Below, piece by piece: positions 1 to 7,149 of a stretch of DNA of 7,838 bases (position 1 is its first letter; every line of letters starts with the position of its first letter). Where the stretch lies: positions 1-7,838 of the forward strand of contig JADNEJ010000027.1 of NCBI GenBank assembly GCA_016292295.1, read 5' to 3'. The notes beneath the pieces were generated by a model, which was not told the DNA's origin, made no database searches, and worked only from the letters and a program-made list of their open reading frames with translations. Source of the stretch: Candidatus Thiodictyon intracellulare (lineage in GTDB: Bacteria > Pseudomonadota > Gammaproteobacteria > Chromatiales > Chromatiaceae). The translations under genes and the position numbers were made by a program.

Positions 1-223
1 GGCACAAGCGGCGTCAGCGCCGTCAGCCGCCGCTTCAAACCGGCGTAGGCCAGCCGCAGGGGTCGCGGCGACCTTGCTCACCCCCATGGCGGGCGGCCAG
101 TGCCACCATCTGTGCCTAGCGGTCCGTGGGAATGCGCGCGCCCACGGGCGTGGTGCTGCTCCAGTGGGTAAAGGACGCGGCCGTCTGTGCCAGATCGGCA
201 GCGGCGGGGAGTAACAGTGACAT
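1..223 (-). pseudogene. Decayed small helix-turn-helix protein gene, probably transposon-associated
   Basis: Read from the ATG at 223-221, the product begins MSLLLPAAADLAQ and continues as a recognisable small alpha-helical protein only if three lesions are corrected: an amber codon at 118-116 where a Trp is expected (DR*AQMVALAARHG), an extra base in the C-run near 81-85, and an extra base near 57-62. After correction the end reads VSKVAATLRLAYAGLKRRL, a pattern typical of a helix-turn-helix (V..VA..L.L.Y..LKRR). A good ribosome-binding sequence, GGAGG, lies 7 nt before the ATG. The reading runs off the window start. From memory, short proteins of this style, with a conserved HW and IP..LW..AVALA stretch, accompany transposase genes in some insertion sequences; I cannot name the family. 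It is clearly non-functional as read. Confidence 0.5.
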
Positions 224-226
224 CGT

Positions 227-257
227 GGAGCCTCCGAATCACCAAAAACGAGGCTCC
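227..257 (-). repeat. Inverted repeat in the leader of the helix-turn-helix pseudogene, overlapping its ribosome-binding site
   Basis: The arms GGAGCCTC (227-234) and GAGGCTCC (250-257) are perfect complements around a 15-nt loop. In the minus-strand transcript the second arm contains the GAGG of the Shine-Dalgarno sequence just before the ATG at 223, so the stem would hide it. This could be translational control, as known for some transposase messages, or part of a transposon end. Confidence 0.5.
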
Positions 258-347
258 TACGCTACCGGGCCAGGGACGGGATTTCATGCAGCCTTGCCGG
301 AAGGACACGTTTGCCTGCTCTGACGCTGGTGGCGGTGTGACGGGCTT

Positions 348-369
348 GGGCGGAGTTATGATCAAGGCC
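348..369 (+). mobile_element. Solo end of the GGCCTTGATCA element family
   Basis: The 22 bp ending TTATGATCAAGGCC match the right tip of the 3456-3579 element with one difference (GGAGTT for GGAATT). No partner tip is found 124 bp to the left, so this is either a truncated copy or the end of a longer element extending beyond the window start. It abuts the fragment of a nuclease gene that begins at 375 and is probably what broke that gene. Confidence 0.7.
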
Positions 370-374
370 GCCTG

Positions 375-590
375 GGCCGTATCGATCTTACCCTGAAGTT
401 CAACCGCCAGGTTTGGCTGTTTGAGTTCAAGGTGGTGGAGCTGGAGCCCGCCGGGCGGACCTTACAGAAGCTCAAGGACCGGGGCTATGCCGACAAATAC
501 CGGGCCGCCGGTCAGCCGATCCATCTGATCGGGATCGAATTCAGCAGGGAGCAACGCGCCCTGGTGGGGTTCGACGTGGAAACCCCGTGA
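375..590 (+). pseudogene. C-terminal fragment of a PD-(D/E)XK nuclease-domain protein (DUF1703 type, AAA-ATPase-associated)
   Basis: Seventy-one codons and a TGA stop remain. The fragment begins GRIDLTLKF and continues with VWLFEFKVVE, then a RGYADKYR segment and PIHLIGIEFS. The Asp of RIDL and the E-x-K of FEFK fit the PD-(D/E)XK active site. This arrangement is characteristic of the C-terminal domain of a widespread family of about 500 residues whose N-terminal part is an AAA-like ATPase; those proteins are often multi-copy and of uncertain cellular role. Here the ATPase and most of the linker are missing: the reading frame stops making sense exactly where the repeat-element tip at 348-369 ends, and there is no start codon in frame. 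The gene converges on hemF, with 65 bp between the stops. Confidence 0.75.
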
Positions 591-655
591 GTGCCGGGCA
601 GTATTCGGAGCGTCACGACACGACGGGCGGCGAGCAGGAGCTCCGTCACGCCCTT

Positions 656-1609
<954 letters not shown>

Positions 1610-2911
1610 TTAGCCCCGATTTTCCTTCAGGACAAAGTCGCGGTGGGTCTCGCCGACATAGATCTGGCGGGGACGGGCGATCTTGTTGGCCTGGGTCTGG
1701 TTCTGCTCCCACCAGTGGGCGATCCAGCCGGGCAGGCGGCCGATGGCGAAGATGACCGTGAACATGTTGGTCGGGATGCCGATGGCGCGCAGCAGGATAC
1801 CGCTGTAGAAATCCACGTTCGGATAGAGTTGGCGTTCGATGAAATAGGAATCGGACAGCGCGATTTCTTCCAGTCGCCGGGCGATCTCCAGGAGCGGATC
1901 GCTCGCGCTTAACTGGGGCAGGAGCTTCTCAGCGATGGCGCCGAGCATCTTGGCGCGCGGGTCGAAATTCTTGTAGATCCGGTGGCCGAACCCCATGAGA
2001 AGCACCTTGCTGTCCTTGCTCTTGGCCAGCTTCACATACTCCTCCGGGGTGATGTTGCCCTGGTGAATCTGCTCCAGCATGGTCAGCACCTCCACGTTGG
2101 CCCCGCCGTGCAACGGCCCCCAGAGTGCGCAGACCCCGGCGGCACAGGAGGCGAACAGGTTGGCACCGCTGGAACCGACCATGCGGACGGTGGAGGTGGA
2201 GCAATTCTGCTCGTGGTCGGCATGCAGGATCAGGATCAAGTTGAGTGCATCACGCACCAATTGGGGGCAGATATACTGTTTATAGGGCTGCGAGAACATC
2301 ATGTGCATGAAGTTCGGCACATAGCGCAGCGCGGGGTCCGGATAGATGTTGGGCAGGCCCCGGGAATGCCGGAAGGCGTATGCAGCGATCGTACGTATCT
2401 TGCTGATCAGGCGCGCGGCCGCGTGGCGGAATTGACTCTCATCTTCGAGCTCATGCAGTTCCGGATGGAAGCAGGACAGAGCGTTGATCATGGCCGAGAG
2501 GATAGCCATCGGGGGCGCGACCCGGGGGAAGCCCTCGAACTGGTGCCGCATGCTTTCGTCGAGATTGGCGTAACGGGTCAGGTCCGCGGAGAATTCATCG
2601 TATTCCGCCGTGGTCGGCAGCCGCCCGTTGATCAGCAGCCAGGCTAGGTCGGTGAAGGTGGGACCCATCGCGAACTGTTCGATGGGGATCCCGCGGTAGC
2701 GCAGGATGCCCTTTTCCCCGTCGATGTAGGTGATAGCGCTCTCGCAACTCCCCGTATTGGCGTACCCCTTGTCTAGGGCGATGTGGCCGGTCTTGGCGCG
2801 CAGGTCGCTGATGTCGATGCCGCGCTCGGCCTCGCTGCCTTCGACGATGGAGAACTTGTATTCGTTGCCGCCCAGGGTAAGGATTGCCTGGTCAGAACAG
2901 AGTGTGGACAT
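1610..2911 (-). CDS. gltA: Citrate synthase, hexameric gammaproteobacterial type
   Basis: The 433-residue product condenses oxaloacetate with acetyl-CoA to citrate, the entry step of the TCA cycle, in the cytoplasm. It matches E. coli GltA (427 residues) in length and order of motifs: LHADHEQNCSTSTVR (229-243), GPLHGGAN (265-272), GFGHRIYKNFDPRA (307-320) and PNVDFYSGI (364-372). The catalytic residues equivalent to E. coli His264, His305 and Asp362 are His268, His310 and Asp367. The N-terminal extension of about 50 residues is typical of the hexameric, usually NADH-inhibited type. The ATG at 2911-2909 is preceded by CCGGAG about 9 nt upstream, which supports the start. hemF follows directly, so the two form a short transcription unit. 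A TTGACC upstream near 2980 could be a -35 box, but no convincing -10 goes with it. Confidence 0.97.
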   Translation of the reverse strand: MSTLCSDQAILTLGGNEYKFSIVEGSEAERGIDISDLRAKTGHIALDKGYANTGSCESAITYIDGEKGILRYRGIPIEQFAMGPTFTDLAWLLINGRLPTTAEYDEFSADLTRYANLDESMRHQFEGFPRVAPPMAILSAMINALSCFHPELHELEDESQFRHAAARLISKIRTIAAYAFRHSRGLPNIYPDPALRYVPNFMHMMFSQPYKQYICPQLVRDALNLILILHADHEQNCSTSTVRMVGSSGANLFASCAAGVCALWGPLHGGANVEVLTMLEQIHQGNITPEEYVKLAKSKDSKVLLMGFGHRIYKNFDPRAKMLGAIAEKLLPQLSASDPLLEIARRLEEIALSDSYFIERQLYPNVDFYSGILLRAIGIPTNMFTVIFAIGRLPGWIAHWWEQNQTQANKIARPRQIYVGETHRDFVLKENRG

Positions 2912-3104
2912 GGGATGGGTCTCCGGAGTTACTGCAAAGGACCGCCCCGGCCGTTACCTGGCTCAGGGGCGCGGTCGAGGTCAAGACCTGGTTCCAGTGC
3001 GCCGGCCAAGGGCAGGACGGGTGCACTTCTACGACTGCACGACACACGCCAGGGTCCTCGGACCCCGCCGCGACACCCCGGCCCAGGTGGGACCGGATCG
3101 GGAT
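2912..3104. other. gltA upstream region without a recognised gene
   Basis: GC-rich intergenic DNA. It holds the gltA ribosome-binding site and a short palindrome GGGTCCTCGGACCC at 3052-3065, which has no following T-run on either strand and so is not a convincing terminator. No reading frame here looks like a protein. Confidence 0.5.
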
Positions 3105-3236
3105 TCAGTGCCCCTGCTTGCTGGTGAACGAACGGACCGCATTCACGGCCTTCTGCTGCCACTCTTTGGCCCACAGCGGTTGGGGCAGATTTCAGCCGAT
3201 CACAATCCCGATGACGATGAAAAAGAAAATAGCCAT
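3105..3236 (-). pseudogene. Very small single-helix membrane protein gene interrupted by TGA
   Basis: From the ATG at 3236-3234 one frame gives a 14-residue hydrophobic start, MAIFFFIVIGIVIG, then TGA at 3194-3192, then in the same frame NLPQPLWAKEW followed by a helical tail ending TSKQGH and a normal stop at 3107-3105. If the TGA is read as Trp (one G-to-A change from TGG), the product is a 43-residue protein with one N-terminal transmembrane helix followed by a W-N-x-P-Q-P-x-W-A-K motif. Small proteins with this layout occur, as far as I remember, in other gammaproteobacteria, but I know no function. The gene lies upstream of gltA on the same strand. The call rests on continuity of the frame and the amphipathic layout; the TGA makes it most likely a recent pseudogene. 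Confidence 0.5.
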
Positions 3237-3281
3237 CACTAGTGTCCCAACGTTGTTCGATCATGCTTCGTAAGGCTTTAG

Positions 3282-3287
3282 ATTATA
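3282..3287 (-). promoter_or_regulatory. Possible -10 box for the small membrane protein
   Basis: On the minus strand this reads TATAAT, a perfect consensus -10 hexamer, about 45 nt upstream of the ATG at 3236 in an A/T-rich patch. The sequence 17 bp upstream (CCAAAT) is a poor -35, so the assignment is weak. Confidence 0.3.
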
Positions 3288-3455
3288 AAAACGCGATGAC
3301 GCTTATTTGGAAAATCGACTTGAACGCCGATCTCTCGCTCGGCCAGTCTTCCGCCCCATCCGACGGGCGGGAGACATGGCTTTATGTACACAGGAAATAC
3401 GCAGGCAAACTAGTTTTCGCATAACTCACCGATCATCTTCCGCTGCCGATCTTTG

Positions 3456-3579
3456 GGCCTTGATTACAAATCCGCCCAAGGCCGGCCGGCCCATGTGGGT
3501 TTGCGCGCGCAAGACCATGTTCTGCAAGGGAGCGGCGACGCCGGGACTGAACAAGGTGGGCGGAATTATGATCAAGGCC
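3456..3579 (+). mobile_element. 124-bp MITE-like element, copy A
   Basis: The element begins GGCCTTGATTACAAATCCGC and ends with the near-complement TTATGATCAAGGCC, giving imperfect terminal inverted repeats of about 22 bp. The interior is close to identical to the elements at 5378-5501 (about six differences) and 5581-5712, which are in the opposite orientation. It has no transposase gene. A GC palindrome TTGCGCGCGCAA lies at 3501-3512. The flanks CGATCTTTG and GCGCCGTTC do not form a target duplication. Its right tip abuts an IS4-family transposase fragment at the codon before the APFR segment, so it sits on a rearrangement or deletion edge. Confidence 0.85.
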
Positions 3580-4270
3580 GCGCCGTTCCGTCACACGAAG
3601 GCGGCCGTAAAGATGCATACGTTTCTAGATTTACGCGGTAACATACCGATTTTTATACATATTTCCGATGGCAAACTCCACGATGTCAATGCCCTCGAGT
3701 TCCTGCTCTCGGAGCTCTGTGCGTTCTAGATCATGGACCGCGGATATGTGGGTTTCCTCCGCCTCTAGCGCTTTACAATCGCTGCAACTTTCTTCGTCAC
3801 ACGGACGAAGTCCAATACCCAGATGCACCGCGTCTACTCTCAACCGGTCGACAAAAAAACGGGCCTCATCTGCGATCAGACTGTCGTCCTAACGGACGCT
3901 CATACGCCACATTACTACCCAGAAAAGCTCCAGCGCATCAAGTATCACGATGCAACGACGGATCACACGTTCGTGTTCCTGACGAATAACTTTACTCTAC
4001 CGGCGCTCACCATTGCGGAATTTTACCGCTGCCGCTGGCAAGTGGAACTGTTTTTCAAATAGATCAAGCAACACTGACGCATCAAGGCGTTTTTCGACAC
4101 CTCCGAGAATGTGCTGAAATCGCAAATCGCAAATCTGGATAGCCATCTCTACCTACATATTAGTGACTATTTTGAAAAAGCGAATGAATATTGACGCCAG
4201 CCTCTACACTTTGCTATAGGTCCTAAGCCTGACACTATTCGAGCGCACCCGGATAAATCAGTTATACCTA
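3580..4270 (+). pseudogene. IS4-family transposase, C-terminal remnant
   Basis: The frame starts PFRHTKAAVKMHTFLDLRGN, passes through HISDGKLHDVN and IMDRGY, then FFVTRTKSN, ICDQTVVL and VFLTNNFTLPALT, and reaches YRCRWQVELFFK. This is the DDE transposase of the IS4 family; the last segment is the Y-x2-R-x3-E-x6-K signature carrying the catalytic Glu. The region with the first catalytic Asp is missing: homology begins at the tip of the element at 3456-3579. Inactivating lesions are stops at 3727 (TAG, where Tyr is expected), 3766 (TAG, Tyr), 4060 (TAG, Trp, inside the signature) and 4075 (TGA), a 7-bp duplication at 4119-4132 that shifts the frame, and a further TAG at 4217. After the shift the expected C-terminal sequence resumes (WIAISTYILVTILKKRMNID, then ASLYTLL*VLSLTLFER). 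The end near 4270 is approximate and abuts the IS630 remnant. Confidence 0.9.
4119..4132 (+). repeat. 7-bp tandem duplication in the IS4 transposase
   Basis: ATCGCAA is present twice in a row. Removing one copy restores the frame from KSQ to IWIAIST, so the duplication is a mutation, not an original feature. Confidence 0.9.
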
Positions 4271-4292
4271 AGCGATAGAAATTTTCGGCTTT

Positions 4293-5327
4293 TTATTCCC
4301 GATAATTTTTCTCAGCGAGAAGCGTTCGGAGTAGCGGAGCAAATACATCAAGTTCACCGAAGAACTTATTGCAGGCACTTCGAATTTTTTCAAACGTGTC
4401 GTAATATTGATTGTAAAGCATTTGGCGTTTGAAAAATTTCCAGAGGCGCTCAATTAAATTAAAATTTGGACAATAGGGCGGAAGTGGCTCCAGTTGGATT
4501 CGCGATGTCGTCAGATACGCAGCAACAGATACGCAGCAACCGTTTTCGACTTGTAGTAACTGGCGTTATCGCAAATAACGAGGATAGATTGGGCCACCGG
4601 GTTGCTTGCTCAAGCTGTTTAAACAAGGCGATCGTAGACGCGGCGTCGATGGTCTCATCAAATCAGACCTCTGCGCTCAGCGACTGAACGTTGATCGCAC
4701 CGTTGATGTTAAGCCGCTAGCGGCCCGTATTGCTCTGGATCGGGTGCTCCTTTTCGCGCTTGATCCAACCGCATCCGATCACCGGGTTATGTTGCGGATG
4801 GGTCGCATCCATGAAATAGATCACGTCACCTTCATCGCTGTTTTTCTTGATATTTTCGTACTTCTCAACGAATACCTCTTGAACCTCTGGAGTCGGGTAT
4901 TTGCTGAGTTCCAGTTTGGCTTTCTTGTAGACGCAGCCCAAGCGGTGTAGGACCGCAGTCATGCCACTGGGCGTGTAACGCACCCGCAGCGCTTCTAGAC
5001 ATATCGGGCGACGGCCTCGGCTGTCAGATACAGGTGACTTTGAAGATGATCGTCCAGTTCCAACAACTGCGTGTCGTCGAGCAGGGCTTCGCTACCGATA
5101 TAGCTCATCCGCAGCAACCCATCAAGGCCGCCCTTCTTGTAACGCTTGAAGTAATCGCGAGCAGTGTCTGGGTCGATCAGCAAGGCATCGGCCACATCGG
5201 CCGGCGCACGCCCCTTACCGAGCAAGATCACGGCGTTGATCCGATAGGCCTCGCGCACGTCCCGGGCGGCGCGGTGGGCCGCACGCAGTTCGGCGAGTTC
5301 GTGCTTGTCGAGACGGTAGTCCAGCAT
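4293..5327 (-). pseudogene. IS630-family transposase, nearly full length but inactivated
   Basis: About 345 codons can be followed from the ATG at 5327 to a TAA at 4295-4293, the normal length for the family. The N-terminal part (MLDYRLDKHELAEL to AEAVARYV) is the helix-turn-helix DNA-binding region. It continues with VRYTPSGMTAVLHRLGCVYK and the DDE core: YFMDATHPQHNP (first Asp), ILVICDNASYYKSK (second Asp) and PPYCPNFNLIERLWKFFK (Glu). All three catalytic residues are readable, but the gene is broken by TAG at 4997-4995 (Glu expected), a one-base deletion near 4981-4986, TAG at 4719-4717 (Gln expected, NTGR*RLNING), TGA at 4665-4663, a one-base deletion near 4598-4606 and a 14-bp duplication at 4513-4540. 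Clear terminal inverted repeats or a TA duplication were not found. The gene is more A/T-rich than gltA and hemF, consistent with acquisition. Confidence 0.92.
4513..4540 (-). repeat. 14-bp tandem duplication in the IS630 transposase
   Basis: AGATACGCAGCAAC is repeated exactly, at 4513-4526 and 4527-4540. Removing one copy joins KTVAAYL to TTSRIQLEPLPPY in one frame, the expected family sequence. Confidence 0.9.
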
Positions 5328-5337
5328 GAAGCATGAA
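5324..5337. repeat. 7-bp tandem duplication at the IS630 transposase start
   Basis: GCATGAA occurs twice in succession (5324-5330, 5331-5337). The duplication places a second ATG, out of frame, 7 nt upstream of the assumed start at 5327. Confidence 0.7.
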
Positions 5338-5368
5338 GGCAGTTTACCAAAACTCTCGACAGGTTACC

Positions 5369-5510
5369 CGTCGCGACGGCCTTGATCATAATTCCGCCCA
5401 CTTTGTTCAGTCCCGGCGTCGCCGCTCCCTTGCAGAACATGGTTTTGCGCGCGAAAACCCACATGGGCCGGCCGACCTTGGGCGGATTTGTGATCAAAGC
5501 CCGCCGCGAC
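5369..5510 (-). mobile_element. 124-bp MITE-like element, copy B, with 9-bp target duplication
   Basis: The element itself is 5378-5501, from GGCCTTGATCATAATTCCGC to GATCAAAGCC. It is the reverse orientation of copy A, with about six substitutions, one of them in the right tip (AAAGCC for AAGGCC) and one that breaks the central GCGCGC palindrome. It is flanked by CGTCGCGAC (5369-5377) and CGCCGCGAC (5502-5510), a 9-bp direct repeat with one mismatch. It lies just upstream of the IS630 transposase start. It carries no gene. Confidence 0.88.
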
Positions 5511-5571
5511 TAAATTGGAATTTCACATGAGAGACGTATAGTTACTAATCAGAATTCCGATCCCGCGGACA

Positions 5572-5721
5572 TCCTACAGTGGCCTTGATCATAATTCCGC
5601 CCACCTTGTCACCTTGTTCAGTCCCGGCGTCGCTTCTCCCTTATAGAACATGGTCTTGCGCGCGCAAACCCACATGGGCCTGCCGGCCTTGGGCGGATTT
5701 GTGATCAAGGCCTCCTACAGC
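5572..5721 (-). mobile_element. 132-bp MITE-like element, copy C, with 9-bp target duplication
   Basis: The element itself is 5581-5712, same orientation as copy B. It differs from the reverse of copy A by about six substitutions plus an 8-bp tandem duplication, CACCTTGT at 5602-5609 and 5610-5617, which explains its 132 bp instead of 124. Both tips are intact (GGCCTTGATCAT and GTGATCAAGGCC). The flanks TCCTACAGT (5572-5580) and TCCTACAGC (5713-5721) form a 9-bp direct repeat with one mismatch, as for copy B. Confidence 0.9.
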
Positions 5722-5915
5722 ATAACCAGTTGGCTTTGTTATACTAAACGTTGAGAGACTAGTGAATAGCCATTAAGTAAAGATGCCTGGGCTTGAAATT
5801 GGATACTGGGGTCGGTCGGGGATGAGCCCAGCCGCGCACGGGTTCGGGGCGCTTAACGGCGGGGTTACCGCCCGGTGGTCGGCCCGTCGGCGACGCCGGC
5901 CAGCCCCTGGTAGAG
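5722..5915. other. No recognised gene
   Basis: The first part is A/T-rich and the second GC-rich, changing near 5790. A short minus-strand reading ending at a TAA at 5867-5865 (LYQGLAGVADGPTTGR) could be the tail of a lost gene, but it is too short to name. Confidence 0.4.
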
Positions 5916-6039
5916 GGCCTTGATCATCGTTTCGGCCGCCCCGGGCCGGCGTCCAAGGCTTCAGCCTTGGATGTGCAGAACCAAGGCTGAAGCCTTGAAC
6001 TCCAGAAGATTGCCGCCGGCCAGAACGATGATCAAGGCC
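5916..6039. mobile_element. 124-bp element with the same tips but a different core, copy D
   Basis: The left tip GGCCTTGATCATCGTT and the right tip AACGATGATCAAGGCC are perfect 16-bp inverted repeats. The outer 12 bp are identical to those of copies B and C and the length equals copies A and B, yet the interior is unrelated. No matching target duplication is seen (CTGGTAGAG left, GCAGCGGCG right). The element has no coding capacity; it would be mobilised, if at all, by the transposase that recognises the shared tip. Confidence 0.75.
5954..5997. repeat. Nested palindromes in the core of copy D
   Basis: Arms at 5954-5970 (CAAGGCTTCAGCCTTGG) and 5981-5997 are perfect 17-bp complements around a 10-nt loop. 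Each arm is also itself nearly palindromic (AAGGCT-TC-AGCCTT), so single-stranded DNA or RNA could fold as one long hairpin or as two small ones. Confidence 0.85.
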
Positions 6040-6203
6040 GCAGCGGCGTTGCATTGGGGCTAGACCACAATTCAGGGTAAACCAATCGTCGGCTGGCGGC
6101 CCGGCACTCCCGGGCGCCGGACGCTGGCCACCGGTACAGGCCGCACGGTCGGACCGGGAACGCGGTGCCCTGTCCGCCGCTCGTGGACAGATGGTACAGC
6201 GCC
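6040..6203. other. No recognised gene
   Basis: GC-rich sequence between copy D and the membrane-protein remnant. Open frames are present on the minus strand but their composition (Pro, Arg and Gly rich) is what such DNA gives by chance. Nothing convincing is seen. Confidence 0.4.
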
Positions 6204-6239
6204 GGGGGGCCGGCGGATACCCGGGCGAACCGGCCCCCC
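6204..6239 (-). terminator. Strong GC hairpin directly after the membrane-protein stop codon
   Basis: GGGGGGCCGG (6204-6213) and CCGGCCCCCC (6230-6239) form a perfect 10-bp all-GC stem with a 16-nt loop, one base beyond the minus-strand stop at 6243-6241. Position suggests a transcript end, but there is no T-run, so it may instead stabilise the 3' end or be a generic GC repeat. Confidence 0.4.
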
Positions 6240-6240
6240 C

Positions 6241-7005
6241 TCAGAGAGACTCCTCCAGACGGAACCCGAGCAGTTCCAGGACCAGCGCGGTGCCGGCGCC
6301 GCCCAAGAGCCCGCCCAGGAAACCGGACGGCAGCTCGCGGTGGACCTGCCCCAGCAGGTCGTGGCTGGTCCCATCCAGGGCCAGCATCGACCCCCCCAGC
6401 AGCCAGATGCCGGCGGCAACCATGGAGGCGATCAAACCAGCGACCAGTGCTGCGGCCAGGTCAACCGACAGCAGTTGCCTGCCGCGGCCGCTCAGCCAGC
6501 GTTCCGCTATCTCGAACAGGGTTCCGACCAAGACGCCCACCAAGGCAGCGAGGATAAAGGTCCCCGGCTGCCGGCCGGTGGCGACCACCGAGGCCACTGC
6601 CGCGCCGCGCCTGCGATCAGCCCCCCAATCAGCCCGGCCAGGGTCCGGGCCAGAAGACGCTCGGCGGCGTCCGTCATCCAGGCATAGAAGCTCCCGACAC
6701 CCAGACCGACCACCGCGGCGGCCCCGACGATGACACCGAGCCCCAGATCCGGACCGATCAGGATCAGGGACCCGACGGACGCCAGCACCCACGTCATGGC
6801 ACCACTCAGGGCCACGAACATGGAACTAGAAGGCGGCTGTGGTGGCCGCCGCCACCGCGGCCACGAGCGGCGACTGCCAAGCAGAGAGTCCAATCGCCGC
6901 GAGCACCTGCTGCAGACACGCGAACAGGGCGCCGCAGAGTCCCCCGGCCAGGCCCCACACCAAGAGCATCATCACCAGCGCGGTAAGCTTGTCTTTGTTT
7001 ATCAT
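6241..7005 (-). pseudogene. Multi-pass membrane protein of unknown function, frameshifted
   Basis: Three overlapping minus-strand frames together give one hydrophobic protein of roughly 250 residues. It begins at the ATG 7005-7003 (MINKDKLTALVMMLLVWGLA), reaches a TAG at 6828-6826 after 59 codons, continues one frame over (MFVALSGAMTWVLASVGSLI, ending near GLIGGLIAGAA), and near 6600 returns to the first frame (AVASVVATGRQPGTFILAAL) down to the TGA at 6243-6241. Several Gly/Ala-rich transmembrane segments with GxxxG spacing are visible, for example GLGVIVGAAAVVGLGVG and GFLGGLLGGAGTALVLELLG. GAGG lies about 11 nt before the ATG. I do not recognise the family. It is divergent from the antiporter gene at 7150, separated by 144 bp. 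The two shifts cancel, so either paired mutations or sequence errors are possible. An alternative is two genes, the second starting at the ATG 6821-6819, but no ribosome-binding site supports it. Confidence 0.6.
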
Positions 7006-7149
7006 GCTGGGTCATGCCTCACTGGTGGTAACCTTTTTTAGTCTAACTGAATCAGGCAGCGCACCGGGTCCCGGAGGCGCCGACGGGTCGGGCCATGGCC
7101 GCCGTCCACCGGGCGCCTTGAGTGTCGCCCTAACCATCTGCATGCCCCG

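Noticed and set aside
1982..2647. Long plus-strand open frame across gltA
   Set aside because: It is antisense to the conserved citrate synthase core, and its composition is that of a GC-rich shadow frame.
3052..3065. GGGTCCTCGGACCC as a terminator
   Set aside because: Six-base arms with almost no loop and no T-run on either strand.
2730..3273. Plus-strand open frames spanning the gltA start and its upstream region
   Set aside because: They overlap the gltA N-terminus in antisense and continue into low-complexity Arg/Gly/Pro sequence with no motif.
4268..4453. Minus-strand open frame as a separate small gene
   Set aside because: It overlaps the C-terminal part of the IS630 transposase in another frame; the transposase frame carries the family motifs.
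4270..5377. Terminal inverted repeats for the IS630 remnant
   Set aside because: Sequences on both sides of the gene (around 4250-4290 and 5335-5377) were compared in opposite orientation; only scattered matches were found.
5865..5957. Minus-strand reading ending LYQGLAGVADGPTTGR before a TAA
   Set aside because: Too short, partly inside copy D, and not recognisably similar to any family I know; listed only as a remark in the gene-free stretch.
3456..6039. A CRISPR-like array of the repeated elements
   Set aside because: Repeat length, inverted ends, irregular spacing and mixed orientation fit transposable elements, and there are no uniform spacers or cas genes.
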